From Rhodopirellula sp. (lineage in GTDB: Bacteria; Planctomycetota; Planctomycetia; Pirellulales; Pirellulaceae), in contig NZGD01000256.1 of NCBI GenBank assembly GCA_002690925.1, positions 1 through 64,000 on the forward strand: a stretch of 64,000 nucleotides of DNA, written 5' to 3'. A program made the translations under genes and the position numbers. A model generated the notes under the pieces. The model was not told the origin of the DNA. It saw nothing but the letters and a program-made list of their open reading frames with translations, and did not search any database. Positions 46,957-55,626 of the stretch are shown piece after piece; within the stretch, counting starts at the first letter, position 1, and the number at the start of each line of letters is the position of its first letter.

Positions 46957-48006
46957 ATGTCAAACACCTCTGATCGAACACCGAACGGATACACGGAACT
47001 GTTCGAATGGTTGTTGGGGACTTGCAACAAAGGTGTGCGGGGATTGTATCTTTGTCTGCGAGGCACGGACTATCAGTCATTAGCTGAATTTTCACGCAAC
47101 TTTGGCATCTGCATGAAAACAGTCGCTGATGTAGAGAAGGGTCTGGAACTCTGCATTCGTCCCATGCGTCGCACAGCCATTGGTCGACGCTGGGCAAATG
47201 CAGTCGCAACAGTCCAGCAAGGCGGCACTCTTACAGAAGCTCTCCAACCAGCTCATGAATTTCTCCCTCGCTTCTATCTCCCTCTTGTTGAAGCGGGTGA
47301 ACAATCAGGACGATTGACAGACGTTTTTCAATTTTTGCATGAACACTGTAAAGCGCTTCTTGAACCCTTGGCCAACTTGCGTCGCACATGGCTTTTCCCA
47401 CTTGCTATTTTTTTCGCCGGTTCAGTGCTCCGCATACTCATGTGCTTACTGAGCGGAGATGTGCTTCGGGCAATCCAATTGGGATTCTCGGAAGCCATCG
47501 GCTGGGCTTTTACTGCCCTGATCCTTGGGTTGGTCATGCTAGGTCCAATCCGTTATCCCATCGACAAGATTCGACTTTTTCTGCCTTTTGTTGGTACTTT
47601 GGAACGAGAAATTGCGATGCACCGGTTTTTTCGTGTGATGTCCATGATGTATGCCGTGGGCGAGCACCGAGTCGAATTTATGATTCGTTTGGCAGCAGAA
47701 TCGGTGAACAACCGCGCCGCACGCATGGAACTGGAGAAAGCCGCCGTGGCGATCGAAAACCGGGAAACCATGGCGGAAGCATTCCATAGCGTCACTTTCC
47801 TACCTCCACAGACTCAAACGACGATCAAAACATCAGAAGTTTCGGGAACATTGGAGCGTGGTTTCCGTCAAATTTCAGATGACGCTGGAGCATCGATGGT
47901 GATGAAACTGAAATGGATTCAACCCATTTTGTTCCGCCTTGTCGTCGTGTTGGTAATACTCTCCATACTGTCAACGTTGCTTAAAATCTTAGTGGGGTTC
48001 ATTTGA
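46957..48006 (+). CDS. Orphan GspF/PilC-like type II secretion inner-membrane protein
   Basis: 349 aa. Two GspF-type domains: residues about 45-160 (FSRNFGICMKTVADVEKGLELC, GRRWANAVATVQQGGTLTEALQ, FLPRFYLPLVEAGEQSGRLTDVF) and about 210-330 (HRFFRVMSMMYAVGEHRVEFMI, TIKTSEVSGTLERGF). Three hydrophobic segments at about 150-170, 180-200 and 325-345 match the usual topology. It would sit in the inner membrane of a type II secretion or type IV pilus machine. No GspE, GspG or pilin gene lies beside it. Confidence 0.85.
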   Translation: MSNTSDRTPNGYTELFEWLLGTCNKGVRGLYLCLRGTDYQSLAEFSRNFGICMKTVADVEKGLELCIRPMRRTAIGRRWANAVATVQQGGTLTEALQPAHEFLPRFYLPLVEAGEQSGRLTDVFQFLHEHCKALLEPLANLRRTWLFPLAIFFAGSVLRILMCLLSGDVLRAIQLGFSEAIGWAFTALILGLVMLGPIRYPIDKIRLFLPFVGTLEREIAMHRFFRVMSMMYAVGEHRVEFMIRLAAESVNNRAARMELEKAAVAIENRETMAEAFHSVTFLPPQTQTTIKTSEVSGTLERGFRQISDDAGASMVMKLKWIQPILFRLVVVLVILSILSTLLKILVGFI

Positions 48007-48888
48007 TAATCAAGTCAATCAGGGAATCTCAGTTGTTCAACTACGTCCTGAATTTCTCAGGCCAGCAATGTTAACAACAAGACGTGAAGACACGGGTTAT
48101 CAAACGGGTAACATTGAACCTCAGTGCCGCCTGTAAAGATGGTCACAACAATGGGGTTACTCAGAACCAAGATGAAAAATAACCGAAATTTACTTCGACG
48201 GCGGAAGTGAGTTTTCTTAAGTTGATTATTTTATCTACACCCACGTGACTGCTCGCTTGTCCCAAATCCATGCACTCGCTTATTGAAGCAGCATTGCACA
48301 ATGCCGTTGTCACGCGACCAATCAATGCACGATATCCCCGCATGGACTTCGTCGACTGATTTTGAACTCCGGTTACGGCACAGGACTGACTCAAAAAATC
48401 TGGATACCGATGACCGTATTGTGCCGATCAGAGCGGCACAATGTTTATACAGTCACCAAAACTCCAGCAAATGGCGACCTTAACCCCATGCAAAGCATAT
48501 GAGGCTGCCATCGCCGATGCCCAAAATCCACGATACAAACTCAGCTCACATGTTGACCAATACTTGGATCTGCATATAGGTGCGAACGATAACGGTGAAT
48601 ACTTTGCCACGGAAATGCAGGGCAACCTAATGGTCAATATTCCGGGAATCCAACAATGGCAGTCTCGAAAATCTTGCCAGCGATGACATCGTAAGTACAA
48701 CTGCAACCGACGGTTGTTTGAGCGTTTGGGTGGTCAAGCCGAGAACAATGATCGATTGCCTTCTGTCCACGCGACTCTGCAAGTGTGAGGCACCACCAAG
48801 CGATTCAAAAACTCACACCACTAAAACAGACCTGTGGTATGGAATCCATCTGACGACATGCACCGGCTTACGCGTGGTGCCTATTGCC
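48007..48888. other. Long intergenic region, possible gene remnant
   Basis: About 880 bases between the end of the GspF gene and the end of the exonuclease (convergent). A plus-strand frame around 48480-48660 reads like a folded protein (AYEAAIADAQNPRY, HVDQYLDLHIGANDNGEYFATEMQ) but has no start signal or clear full gene. It may be a remnant. Nothing else seen. Confidence 0.4.
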
Positions 48889-49623
48889 TCAGTTGTGATC
48901 GCCGCCTGCGTTTTCACGCCACGCCAAGGCATTCATGAATGCCTGCCGAGTGTAAGGATTCAGATCTTGCTTCAACATGTATTCCAAGTAGTCACCGGGA
49001 ACCGCTTCCGATTCATCCGTGCTGAACAGGTACTTTCCTCGATGTTTTCCCCACGCGATCTGCTTCGGATGAGTTCGCGCGTGGTGTGAAAAGTTAAAGA
49101 ACTGTCCCCCACTTTTGATTTCCTGCCGCTGAACAATCTGTGTTGCCAATAAATGCAACATCCTGACATCTGCCTCAGCGCTATGCGCATCTTTGGCCAA
49201 ATCCCGTAGCCAGCGTTCATATCCGAACAAATGATAAAGAACTGCCAACTGTTTATGGCAGTCAATCTCTGGCCACAAATACTGAGATATACCCAACGTA
49301 TCGATGCAGCGCACATCACGAGGTGATCCGATCACCTCGTAATCAAAATCGACATTGTGCGCAACAATGAAATCACCAGGCTCCAATGGTATGAAACTGA
49401 CCGCCTCCGCCGATGGTGGGCAGCTCTCCAATTCTTCTGGAAGAATGCCATGCACCACGGTTGCCCCCAGCTTCATTTCCCCTGCTGGTTGATATCTTTG
49501 AACATGTACCACCGGGTCGTTGTTAGGATTGAACAAGGCCCATGCTACCTCGATCACCTCATTAGGATCTCCGCCCGTTGTCTCAGTATCGATCAAATAT
49601 ATCTTGTTCAACGAAACTCCCAA
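48889..49623 (-). CDS. DEDDh 3'-5' exonuclease (ExoX/DnaQ-like)
   Basis: 244 aa. The exonuclease motifs are DTETTG at 12-17 (ExoI), HNVDFDYE at about 89-96 (ExoII) and HSAEADVRML at about 147-156 (ExoIII, DEDDh type). Residues 190-240 add a small domain (IAWGKHRGKYLFSTDES...DYLEYML) like the DUF3820 tail found on ExoX-like proteins. It likely degrades DNA from 3' ends in repair. The next gene upstream is unrelated. Confidence 0.9.
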   Translation of the reverse strand: MGVSLNKIYLIDTETTGGDPNEVIEVAWALFNPNNDPVVHVQRYQPAGEMKLGATVVHGILPEELESCPPSAEAVSFIPLEPGDFIVAHNVDFDYEVIGSPRDVRCIDTLGISQYLWPEIDCHKQLAVLYHLFGYERWLRDLAKDAHSAEADVRMLHLLATQIVQRQEIKSGGQFFNFSHHARTHPKQIAWGKHRGKYLFSTDESEAVPGDYLEYMLKQDLNPYTRQAFMNALAWRENAGGDHN

Positions 49624-49722
49624 TCTTAATAACGGAATGGTTCAACAACACAACAATCATACCAATCCAAAGATACTTCTCGCGTAACTTCGACTGTTCA
49701 ACAAGCGTCACTACGTAAACTC

Positions 49723-51057
49723 TTACCCATCGTAGCGATCATAGTTCGTAGCCGTTGCGTCCCAATCGACTTTTCCCAATACAGAGAACACCATTTCATC
49801 AATCGCTAATCCAATCTCATCGCTAAACCAGCATATTTGCAGACGTGAATAATCACTCGAATCACCCGTGGCCGTCGGATAAGGCGATCCCAAAGTGGCT
49901 TGAAAACGGTAGCGAGGAAGTGGAAATACCCCCGGACGGACAAAAGTAAATCCTCGCGCCGTGCATGCTCTCTTATGTTGGCGCTGTTCAAGATTCACCA
50001 TAATAGTGTGACTGATTGACTCAAGACTTCCCTCCAAATGATTGAGGTAGGTCTGTTCGAAACCAAAATTGTTCAGACTCAATTTTCGGCTTTTGAACAT
50101 CTCTCGCCCTTTCCAAATGGAATCCATAGTTGCTCGATCCATTCGATGACCTGAGTAATCATCGTCATGAAAAAACGACTGTCGCCAGCTAGCGTGATTG
50201 GCCTGCTGTTCCTGCAGCACTGCGAGGGCATGCAAAGCAGTCGTCCGGTGAATATCCAGCACTGGCGAGATGGATCCCTCAGCATCGCGTTGATAACCGC
50301 CTGCGAGATTCCAGGCAATTGGTATTCCTTGGGCTACGAATTGCTCAAAAACAACTCGGTCTCTTTCAGATAATTCTGCACTGTCCAGAACACCACCCAG
50401 CGGATCATCACGATGGGCATCGGCCCCAGCTTGATACAACACAATATCAACGTGCGCAGCGCGCATGGTCTTGATCACTTCATCAAGCCACACAAAATAC
50501 CTCCGAGAGTTGGCAAGACGCTGAAACCCGGAAGAGAAATGCAGAATGGAATCTTGCAGACCCGATTTCCGAATGATTTCATCAGTTCCATCACCAGCAT
50601 GCCAATCACAATCCAGAATTCCAATTTTGTTAATTTCATCACGTTGCAACAGGCGATTGGCTGCAACCATCAATCCATTGAAGGTGCAAAATCCATGATT
50701 AGAAGAATAGCCTGCGTGATGGAAACCGCTTGAGGGTGAACATGCCAAACCTGAATCAAGCGCATCCTCAGCTGCGGCGACCATGGAACCAACCGTCCAT
50801 CGAGTCGATTCAGCCACAGCGGCGTCTGTATTACCATGACCATTGGTAACCTCACCACTGAACACATCCTGCACGTACTCCGGATCATGGACCGTTTGGA
50901 GTTCTTCTATCGAAATAGGATCAAATGCAACCCGTTTGACCAACCTGTGCTGTACCCAATCTTTGTAAACGGAAGCAGGTTTTTCTCCCGAAGGCGAATA
51001 GCCACCTGATGGGCAGGACATACGATCATCGTAAAAAGTGCGTAGAAGATGCTTCAA
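49723..51057 (-). CDS. Histone-deacetylase/AcuC-like enzyme
   Basis: 444 aa from TTG 51057, supported by AAGGG 6 bases upstream and by the family-typical RTFYDDRMSCPS just after; the frame is open to 51237 but looks non-coding. Zinc-hydrolase motifs: FHHAGYSSNHGFCTFN (catalytic His pair), DCDWHAGDGTDE (metal Asp and His), YQAGADAHRDDPLGG (second Asp) and NLAGGYQRD (Tyr). These deacetylate small acyl amines or lysine. Residues after about 310 are an added C-terminal region of roughly 130 aa with no recognised domain. Confidence 0.88.
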   Translation of the reverse strand: MKHLLRTFYDDRMSCPSGGYSPSGEKPASVYKDWVQHRLVKRVAFDPISIEELQTVHDPEYVQDVFSGEVTNGHGNTDAAVAESTRWTVGSMVAAAEDALDSGLACSPSSGFHHAGYSSNHGFCTFNGLMVAANRLLQRDEINKIGILDCDWHAGDGTDEIIRKSGLQDSILHFSSGFQRLANSRRYFVWLDEVIKTMRAAHVDIVLYQAGADAHRDDPLGGVLDSAELSERDRVVFEQFVAQGIPIAWNLAGGYQRDAEGSISPVLDIHRTTALHALAVLQEQQANHASWRQSFFHDDDYSGHRMDRATMDSIWKGREMFKSRKLSLNNFGFEQTYLNHLEGSLESISHTIMVNLEQRQHKRACTARGFTFVRPGVFPLPRYRFQATLGSPYPTATGDSSDYSRLQICWFSDEIGLAIDEMVFSVLGKVDWDATATNYDRYDG

Positions 51058-51495
51058 AAAAGAACCCTTGTGAAAAGACGAAGGAAGAAGATTGTGAGCC
51101 CAGCATGCACCGCAAACAGTGAGATATTGCCAAGCAGGACAAGAGAGCAGCAGAAATCCTGAATGACATACTGTCGCGAGAAACAGTACACTTCTATAGT
51201 CACATTTCAGACCCACTCGGGGCGCGCAAAACCCCATTGATTGTTCATTCCACCATTATCAGTCAAATGAACCGTCCGAATATGAAGCCAGTGCTTTTTC
51301 TGCACACCACTGAGTATTATCACTTAGCTATCTCTGCGCAAATCACGCCATGGGTAACTCACTATCTGGTGCTTCCAGCGCCATGGATCTGAACAATATA
51401 GATGCTGGAACGCGTATGCACTCGGACGCGTTTGTACTCTGTTCTGTGCCGACAAAGACGTTTACCTGCGAGCCTCTGCTGCCGATCGATTCAAC

Positions 51496-51914
51496 GTGAA
51501 GTCCACCCTGAAAAGAAGATTGATTTATGTTGCGGCAACCACAGTATTGCTGCTGCTTGGATTGGGCTCACACTATGCAGAAATTTTTCCTCCGGATTTC
51601 ATCAAGAATTATACCGGGGACGCATGTTGGGCAGCGTGGGCTTACCTGGTGCTAAGTCTCCTCATGCCCCAAAACTGGTACTTCAGCAGGCCATTACTGC
51701 GACCACGTGTGCTTTTACAATCGAGCTGAGTCAACTCGATCACGCCTCATGGATCGATTCGTTACGGCGGATAATGTTGGGTAGATTAGTTCTGGGTTTC
51801 TATTTCACGGCCATTGGACCTCGTTCGTTATACGGTTGGCATTTTGTGTTGTGCCGTGCTCGAATCTGTGCTGAAACCCAATACTCAGATCAATATGCGG
51901 TGATTAGCCAGTAA
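51496..51914 (+). pseudogene. DUF2809 membrane protein gene with a frameshift
   Basis: Two frames together give a complete DUF2809-like protein: the first, from GTG 51496, reads RRLIYVAATTVLLLLGLGSHYAE then YTGDACWAAWAYLVLSLL. After about 51667-51690 a shift to the frame one base back reads TIELSQLDHASWIDSLRRIMLGRLVLGFYFTAIG to the stop at 51914. The first frame ends at 51727-51729. The join lies near the homopolymers CCCCAAAA (51667-51674), where loss of one base is likely. It may be a decayed gene, a strain-specific slip or a sequencing error. Its 3' end overlaps the EutBC gene by 11 bases. Confidence 0.6.
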
Positions 51915-54201
51915 GAGATCGAAGTAAATGCACAGTCTCTTTGGCCGCACGTACTGGCGGCAAAGCAGTCGATGCGATTCCAGAGACGACTTTGGTAATG
52001 TTGTGATCCACTCGTCCACTGCTGCTCCACACCTGACCGTCAGGAGCTGTGATGTAGACAGAAAATGTACGATGGCCTGTCCCGGGACGCTCCCCAATCA
52101 CATGCAATAGTGCTCTTGGTCCCTTGGATTGTGCGAATAGAATTTCGCCAATGTGGTAGCCCGCCCTGACGCGCCCCGAGTTCACGACAATATGATCGGG
52201 TGCCGGTTTGAATTGGTCACGAAGCAACTGTTCCCGCAAGCTTTTAAGGAATGGCTGCAAATGATTCTTCTCCATGATCGACAAAGCGTTGAGTCCATCA
52301 GAGATAACGATCTGTACATTGAATCGGCCATCATGCTTGATACGAAGCCCCTGCACCCTCAAAGCAGATTGCTCTCGCAATTTCTCACCACTCGAGGGAT
52401 GCAAAATGTAGTCATTGCGATCTTCTGATTTGGTATTCAGTGTAATTGACACAGGAATTTCACTTATGAACCCAGGTGTCAATTGTGCCCAAATACTTTT
52501 TTTAGCATCGTTGTAGATGCGATCAACATTTCGTTGAGTAGATTTCGGAAGATCTGAGACTGATGCTCCATGCCCTTCAGTGATGAATACTCCTCTGCTT
52601 CGCACAGACGCAATCTGCTGCTTTGCTTCTCGCCTGATTGCCTGTTCGGGCCGTAGGTCACCTTTGCGTTGCTGATACTGAAAATAGACCCACGTTGGGT
52701 CGCCAAAATGTGCGGTTGGCATCCCTCGTTCGTCGATCACCTTAATCATTCGAAAGAATTCCCACATAGGATCGTTCACACGATAGCCAAACTTCTGCCG
52801 AATGCGCAAATGATCATGATAGCCCGTAGTCAGATAACCAAGCATGGGATCGATCTTGGTTGGTAAAGCCATCAAATATGCGGGATTAGCAGGCATGATT
52901 TGGTCAAGACACCAATCAAGGTCCTGCAAGGAGACCTCCATGTGAAGCGTGGAACAGACGTCAAGTCCAATGGTCAAACCATGTAGTTTTCCCATGACGA
53001 TATCCTCAAGACAGCATCGAACCAATTGCTCCTTGGTTCGGAATACTTCCGGACCGATAAACCCGGCGACGTCATTCAAATGGACCCATGGTTTCAAATC
53101 AGTACCCGACTTGGCTTTCGCTACTTCATATTTCAAAGCCCGAGCAAAACCATACTTTCGTGATTCGTGCACAACCATGTCAAAACCGTTGCCATGACCA
53201 TTTGTAAAATCTGCTCCCTGGCCCGTTTCAAAATAAAGATCAAATTGTCCCTTGCGTTGCCCGGCATAAGCCAACATTTTCTCCACGCTGATATCAAAAG
53301 TTCGGTTGGCACCATCATTACCAGCAATACTCTGGAACCAAAGTGCTGTGCTCCCAGGCTGTCGCTGCTCAACATCAGCCTGTACGTCGATGTGTGACAG
53401 TACACAATGGGGCAGATCAGTCTGCAGTCCGAAGACTTCAATTATCTCCTGCAACGTCCGTTCCACCCCAGCTACCGAATCCAGATCGCTTGATACTGGA
53501 TTGGTTCCCAACAGGACATCACCCACTCCATAAGCCCAGGCGTCAAAAACCTGCCAACGTATATCCTCATGATTATCAGTTGGTGAATTCGGCTGCACAC
53601 GCGCTCCCAAGTAGCCCTTTGCACCAATGTTGCTATTGGGCATCGGGTGAAATATTTTGGAGGCTACCGTGACCAATTCGTCATTACTCATTAATTTCAC
53701 AACGCAACCAATCACGACGCTGGACAGAGAAGGAAGCACCGCCTTGATTGATACCTCATCGTGTTCAAGAAGAAATTGTTTCAATTGCCCAAGCGTTTGG
53801 CTTTGATTCGTTGGGTGTTCACCACGTACGACTGTCTGTTTCAGCAGTTGAGACAAACGATCCTGCGTAATGGGATGGTCATCTACATCAGACAAGATGG
53901 TATTTGACAACAACTGACGCGCAATGCCCCGAGCAGCGTCATTGGTAGCCGCCACCCCAAGTGCCGCGTCCCCCTCTTTAAAAGGATTAGCTGCCCCAAT
54001 GATGTTCCGGTAGGCGTTCTCATCAAATCCCAACTGCACACGATTCAAGTATTCAAAGATACCTTCACCAACCTGCGCGTTTACCAAACTGACAGTCTTC
54101 TCCTGTGGTTCAAATGCAGTCAGAGGCTGTGCAAAGGTCCCAAGAGCGGCCACACCACCAAGACTTCCCGCCTGCGTAAACTGCCGTCTGCTGATTCTCA
54201 T
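51904..54201 (-). CDS. eutBC: Tat-exported ethanolamine ammonia-lyase, EutB-EutC fusion
   Basis: 765 aa from ATG 54201 (MRISRR), with GAGAGGG upstream. N-terminus: a twin-arginine signal SRRQFTQAG plus a hydrophobic stretch to about residue 30. About residues 38-500 match EutB: IIGAANPFKEGDAALGVAA, RVQPNSPTDN, LLGTNPV, LYFETGQGADF and TIGLDVCSTLHME. The residues that in E. coli EutB contact substrate (Arg160, Gln162, Asn193, Glu287, Asp362) appear kept by motif. The rest (about 585-765) matches EutC: SDGLNALSIMEKN, GRVRAGYHIGEILFA and IGERPGTGHRTFS. The reaction is adenosylcobalamin-dependent cleavage of ethanolamine to acetaldehyde and ammonia. Fusion of both subunits and a Tat signal are unusual. 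Confidence 0.88.
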   Translation of the reverse strand: MRISRRQFTQAGSLGGVAALGTFAQPLTAFEPQEKTVSLVNAQVGEGIFEYLNRVQLGFDENAYRNIIGAANPFKEGDAALGVAATNDAARGIARQLLSNTILSDVDDHPITQDRLSQLLKQTVVRGEHPTNQSQTLGQLKQFLLEHDEVSIKAVLPSLSSVVIGCVVKLMSNDELVTVASKIFHPMPNSNIGAKGYLGARVQPNSPTDNHEDIRWQVFDAWAYGVGDVLLGTNPVSSDLDSVAGVERTLQEIIEVFGLQTDLPHCVLSHIDVQADVEQRQPGSTALWFQSIAGNDGANRTFDISVEKMLAYAGQRKGQFDLYFETGQGADFTNGHGNGFDMVVHESRKYGFARALKYEVAKAKSGTDLKPWVHLNDVAGFIGPEVFRTKEQLVRCCLEDIVMGKLHGLTIGLDVCSTLHMEVSLQDLDWCLDQIMPANPAYLMALPTKIDPMLGYLTTGYHDHLRIRQKFGYRVNDPMWEFFRMIKVIDERGMPTAHFGDPTWVYFQYQQRKGDLRPEQAIRREAKQQIASVRSRGVFITEGHGASVSDLPKSTQRNVDRIYNDAKKSIWAQLTPGFISEIPVSITLNTKSEDRNDYILHPSSGEKLREQSALRVQGLRIKHDGRFNVQIVISDGLNALSIMEKNHLQPFLKSLREQLLRDQFKPAPDHIVVNSGRVRAGYHIGEILFAQSKGPRALLHVIGERPGTGHRTFSVYITAPDGQVWSSSGRVDHNITKVVSGIASTALPPVRAAKETVHLLRSLTG

Positions 54202-54370
54202 CATGTGCCCTCTCAACATCTTGAATGCACCCCATTTAACCAGGGGCGCTGAACCTATCCACGACTCACTTTTCCAAAACAGACTACTTCTACCTTCGAC
54301 CCCATCAGTCAGGCGTAACAGGACACATCGCCATGCACCCTAGATTTACGCTCACTGGTTTTCAAACCCT

Positions 54371-54775
54371 TTACGCATCTCCTAAAGGATACACCTTATA
54401 ACCAGCCTCGGATAACGTTTTAAGAGTCAGTGGCCACTGTGCACTTTTGATCAGCAAATAATCTGTCTCATAGGTGGAGACTGCAAATACGCTGATGTGA
54501 GCATCTGCCAGATACTTTGTAATCTTGGCGAGAATCCCCACCAAAGAGAAATCAAGTTTTCCAGCGACTCGCATGCAAATCCAATCAGGCTCAGATTTTA
54601 CATTGTCTGGCACGAGAGACTCACGACACACAACGGAAAGTTCATCAGGTGTCCAGGTCAACGACACAAACTGCTGCTTACCGATATCATTTTGCAGCGC
54701 CCACTGGGGTAGCGACTCATCAGCTGCAAGACGACAAACTGCATAGCGATCCGGTAAAAACTCAAAACTGAACAT
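54371..54775 (-). CDS. ACT-domain protein
   Basis: 134 aa, soluble. Residues about 75-130 are an ACT domain (GKLDFSLVGILAKITKYLADAHISVFAVSTYETDYLLIK), preceded by a related N-terminal half (FSFEFLPDRYAVCRLAADESLPQW, SLTWTPDELSVVC), so it resembles the two-ACT regulatory proteins that bind amino acids. Its start codon overlaps the stop of the upstream gene (TGATG), so the two are translationally coupled. It may sense an amino acid, perhaps linked to the nearby threonine synthase-like enzyme or EutBC, but this is inference. Confidence 0.85.
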   Translation of the reverse strand: MFSFEFLPDRYAVCRLAADESLPQWALQNDIGKQQFVSLTWTPDELSVVCRESLVPDNVKSEPDWICMRVAGKLDFSLVGILAKITKYLADAHISVFAVSTYETDYLLIKSAQWPLTLKTLSEAGYKVYPLGDA

Positions 54776-55272
54776 CAGTTACTGTCTTGACGCTCTTTGT
54801 CGGCAGGAACAATTTTTGTCTCCAAGAATTTTGTCAGAGCGACCGCATCATCAGTACCAATCCTGATTTTTCGACCTTGTCTATACCAAACATCCACACA
54901 GTCATATCCCCACAAATTCCAAACCCAACCTCCACTCGGACTTACATGAATACCCCAACCGTCCAATATCGTTGATTTGGCTTGCTCGACTCTCTCGAGT
55001 TCACTGTACTGTAAACGGCGCTTGAATAATGTCAAAGGTCCGAAAGCAATCAACAACTCAGCGCCCTGATCACTTACCGTCAAATCACGAAAACACAAAG
55101 CAAGAAGCAACATCAAAGCACCGCTACTGTACATGGCTACCTGCGCGACAACCACATTTGTCAAAGCAGATCCAGCTAGCGTACCGACCCCGATAAACAG
55201 CAGTAACAGATAGGTAGGGGCAGACTGCCTGTGGTCATAGAGCATGAAAGACTCGCCGGTGTATTCCAACAA
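54775..55272 (-). CDS. Small membrane protein, PH-like
   Basis: 165 aa. Two hydrophobic segments (about 21-38 and 43-63) anchor the protein. The soluble part (about 65-150) has a PH-like strand pattern (CFRDLTVSDQGAELLIAFGPLTLFKRRLQYSELERVEQ, then WGYDCVDVWYRQGRKIRIGTDD), as in bacterial PH-domain membrane proteins. Overlaps the ACT gene (TGATG). Function unknown; the coupling suggests a shared role. Confidence 0.65.
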   Translation of the reverse strand: MLEYTGESFMLYDHRQSAPTYLLLLFIGVGTLAGSALTNVVVAQVAMYSSGALMLLLALCFRDLTVSDQGAELLIAFGPLTLFKRRLQYSELERVEQAKSTILDGWGIHVSPSGGWVWNLWGYDCVDVWYRQGRKIRIGTDDAVALTKFLETKIVPADKERQDSN

Positions 55273-55626
55273 AATTCCAGAATTGTTCTGTTACCGCATA
55301 ATCTAACAGACACTCAGTCGACATTGAAAGAAACGGACACTTAAATAACGAGCATCGGCACGTTACCCAACAACACATTTTTGAAAGGTGAACAATTAAA
55401 GACAGATTCTTTTCCCCAACTACCAGTGATTGACCGAATTTTAGATTCATTGAGGCTCGGATTTCCCAGCATGATCTCCATGGAAATCCTACGCATTCAC
55501 TTTCCTGTCTTTCAGCTGAATTCCCACCGTGGGAGAAGCAGAGTAATCTACTGCGAAAGAAAGTTCCAAAGTACCATCCCTCAATTCACATTTCTGCTTC
55601 TCCCCCTGTTAGACGGTATTTTCGCA
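55273..55626. other. Divergent intergenic region
   Basis: About 350 bases between the membrane-protein gene (minus) and the HATPase-GNAT gene (plus). The plus frame is open from 55381, but its product before 55627 is low-complexity and lacks a domain, so I read it as a leader. Promoters for both sides belong here. Confidence 0.45.

Noticed and set aside
51667-51674. CCCCAAAA as a programmed frameshift site
   Set aside because: The frame does not match the X-XXY-YYZ arrangement for -1 slippage, so a simple indel or error is preferred.
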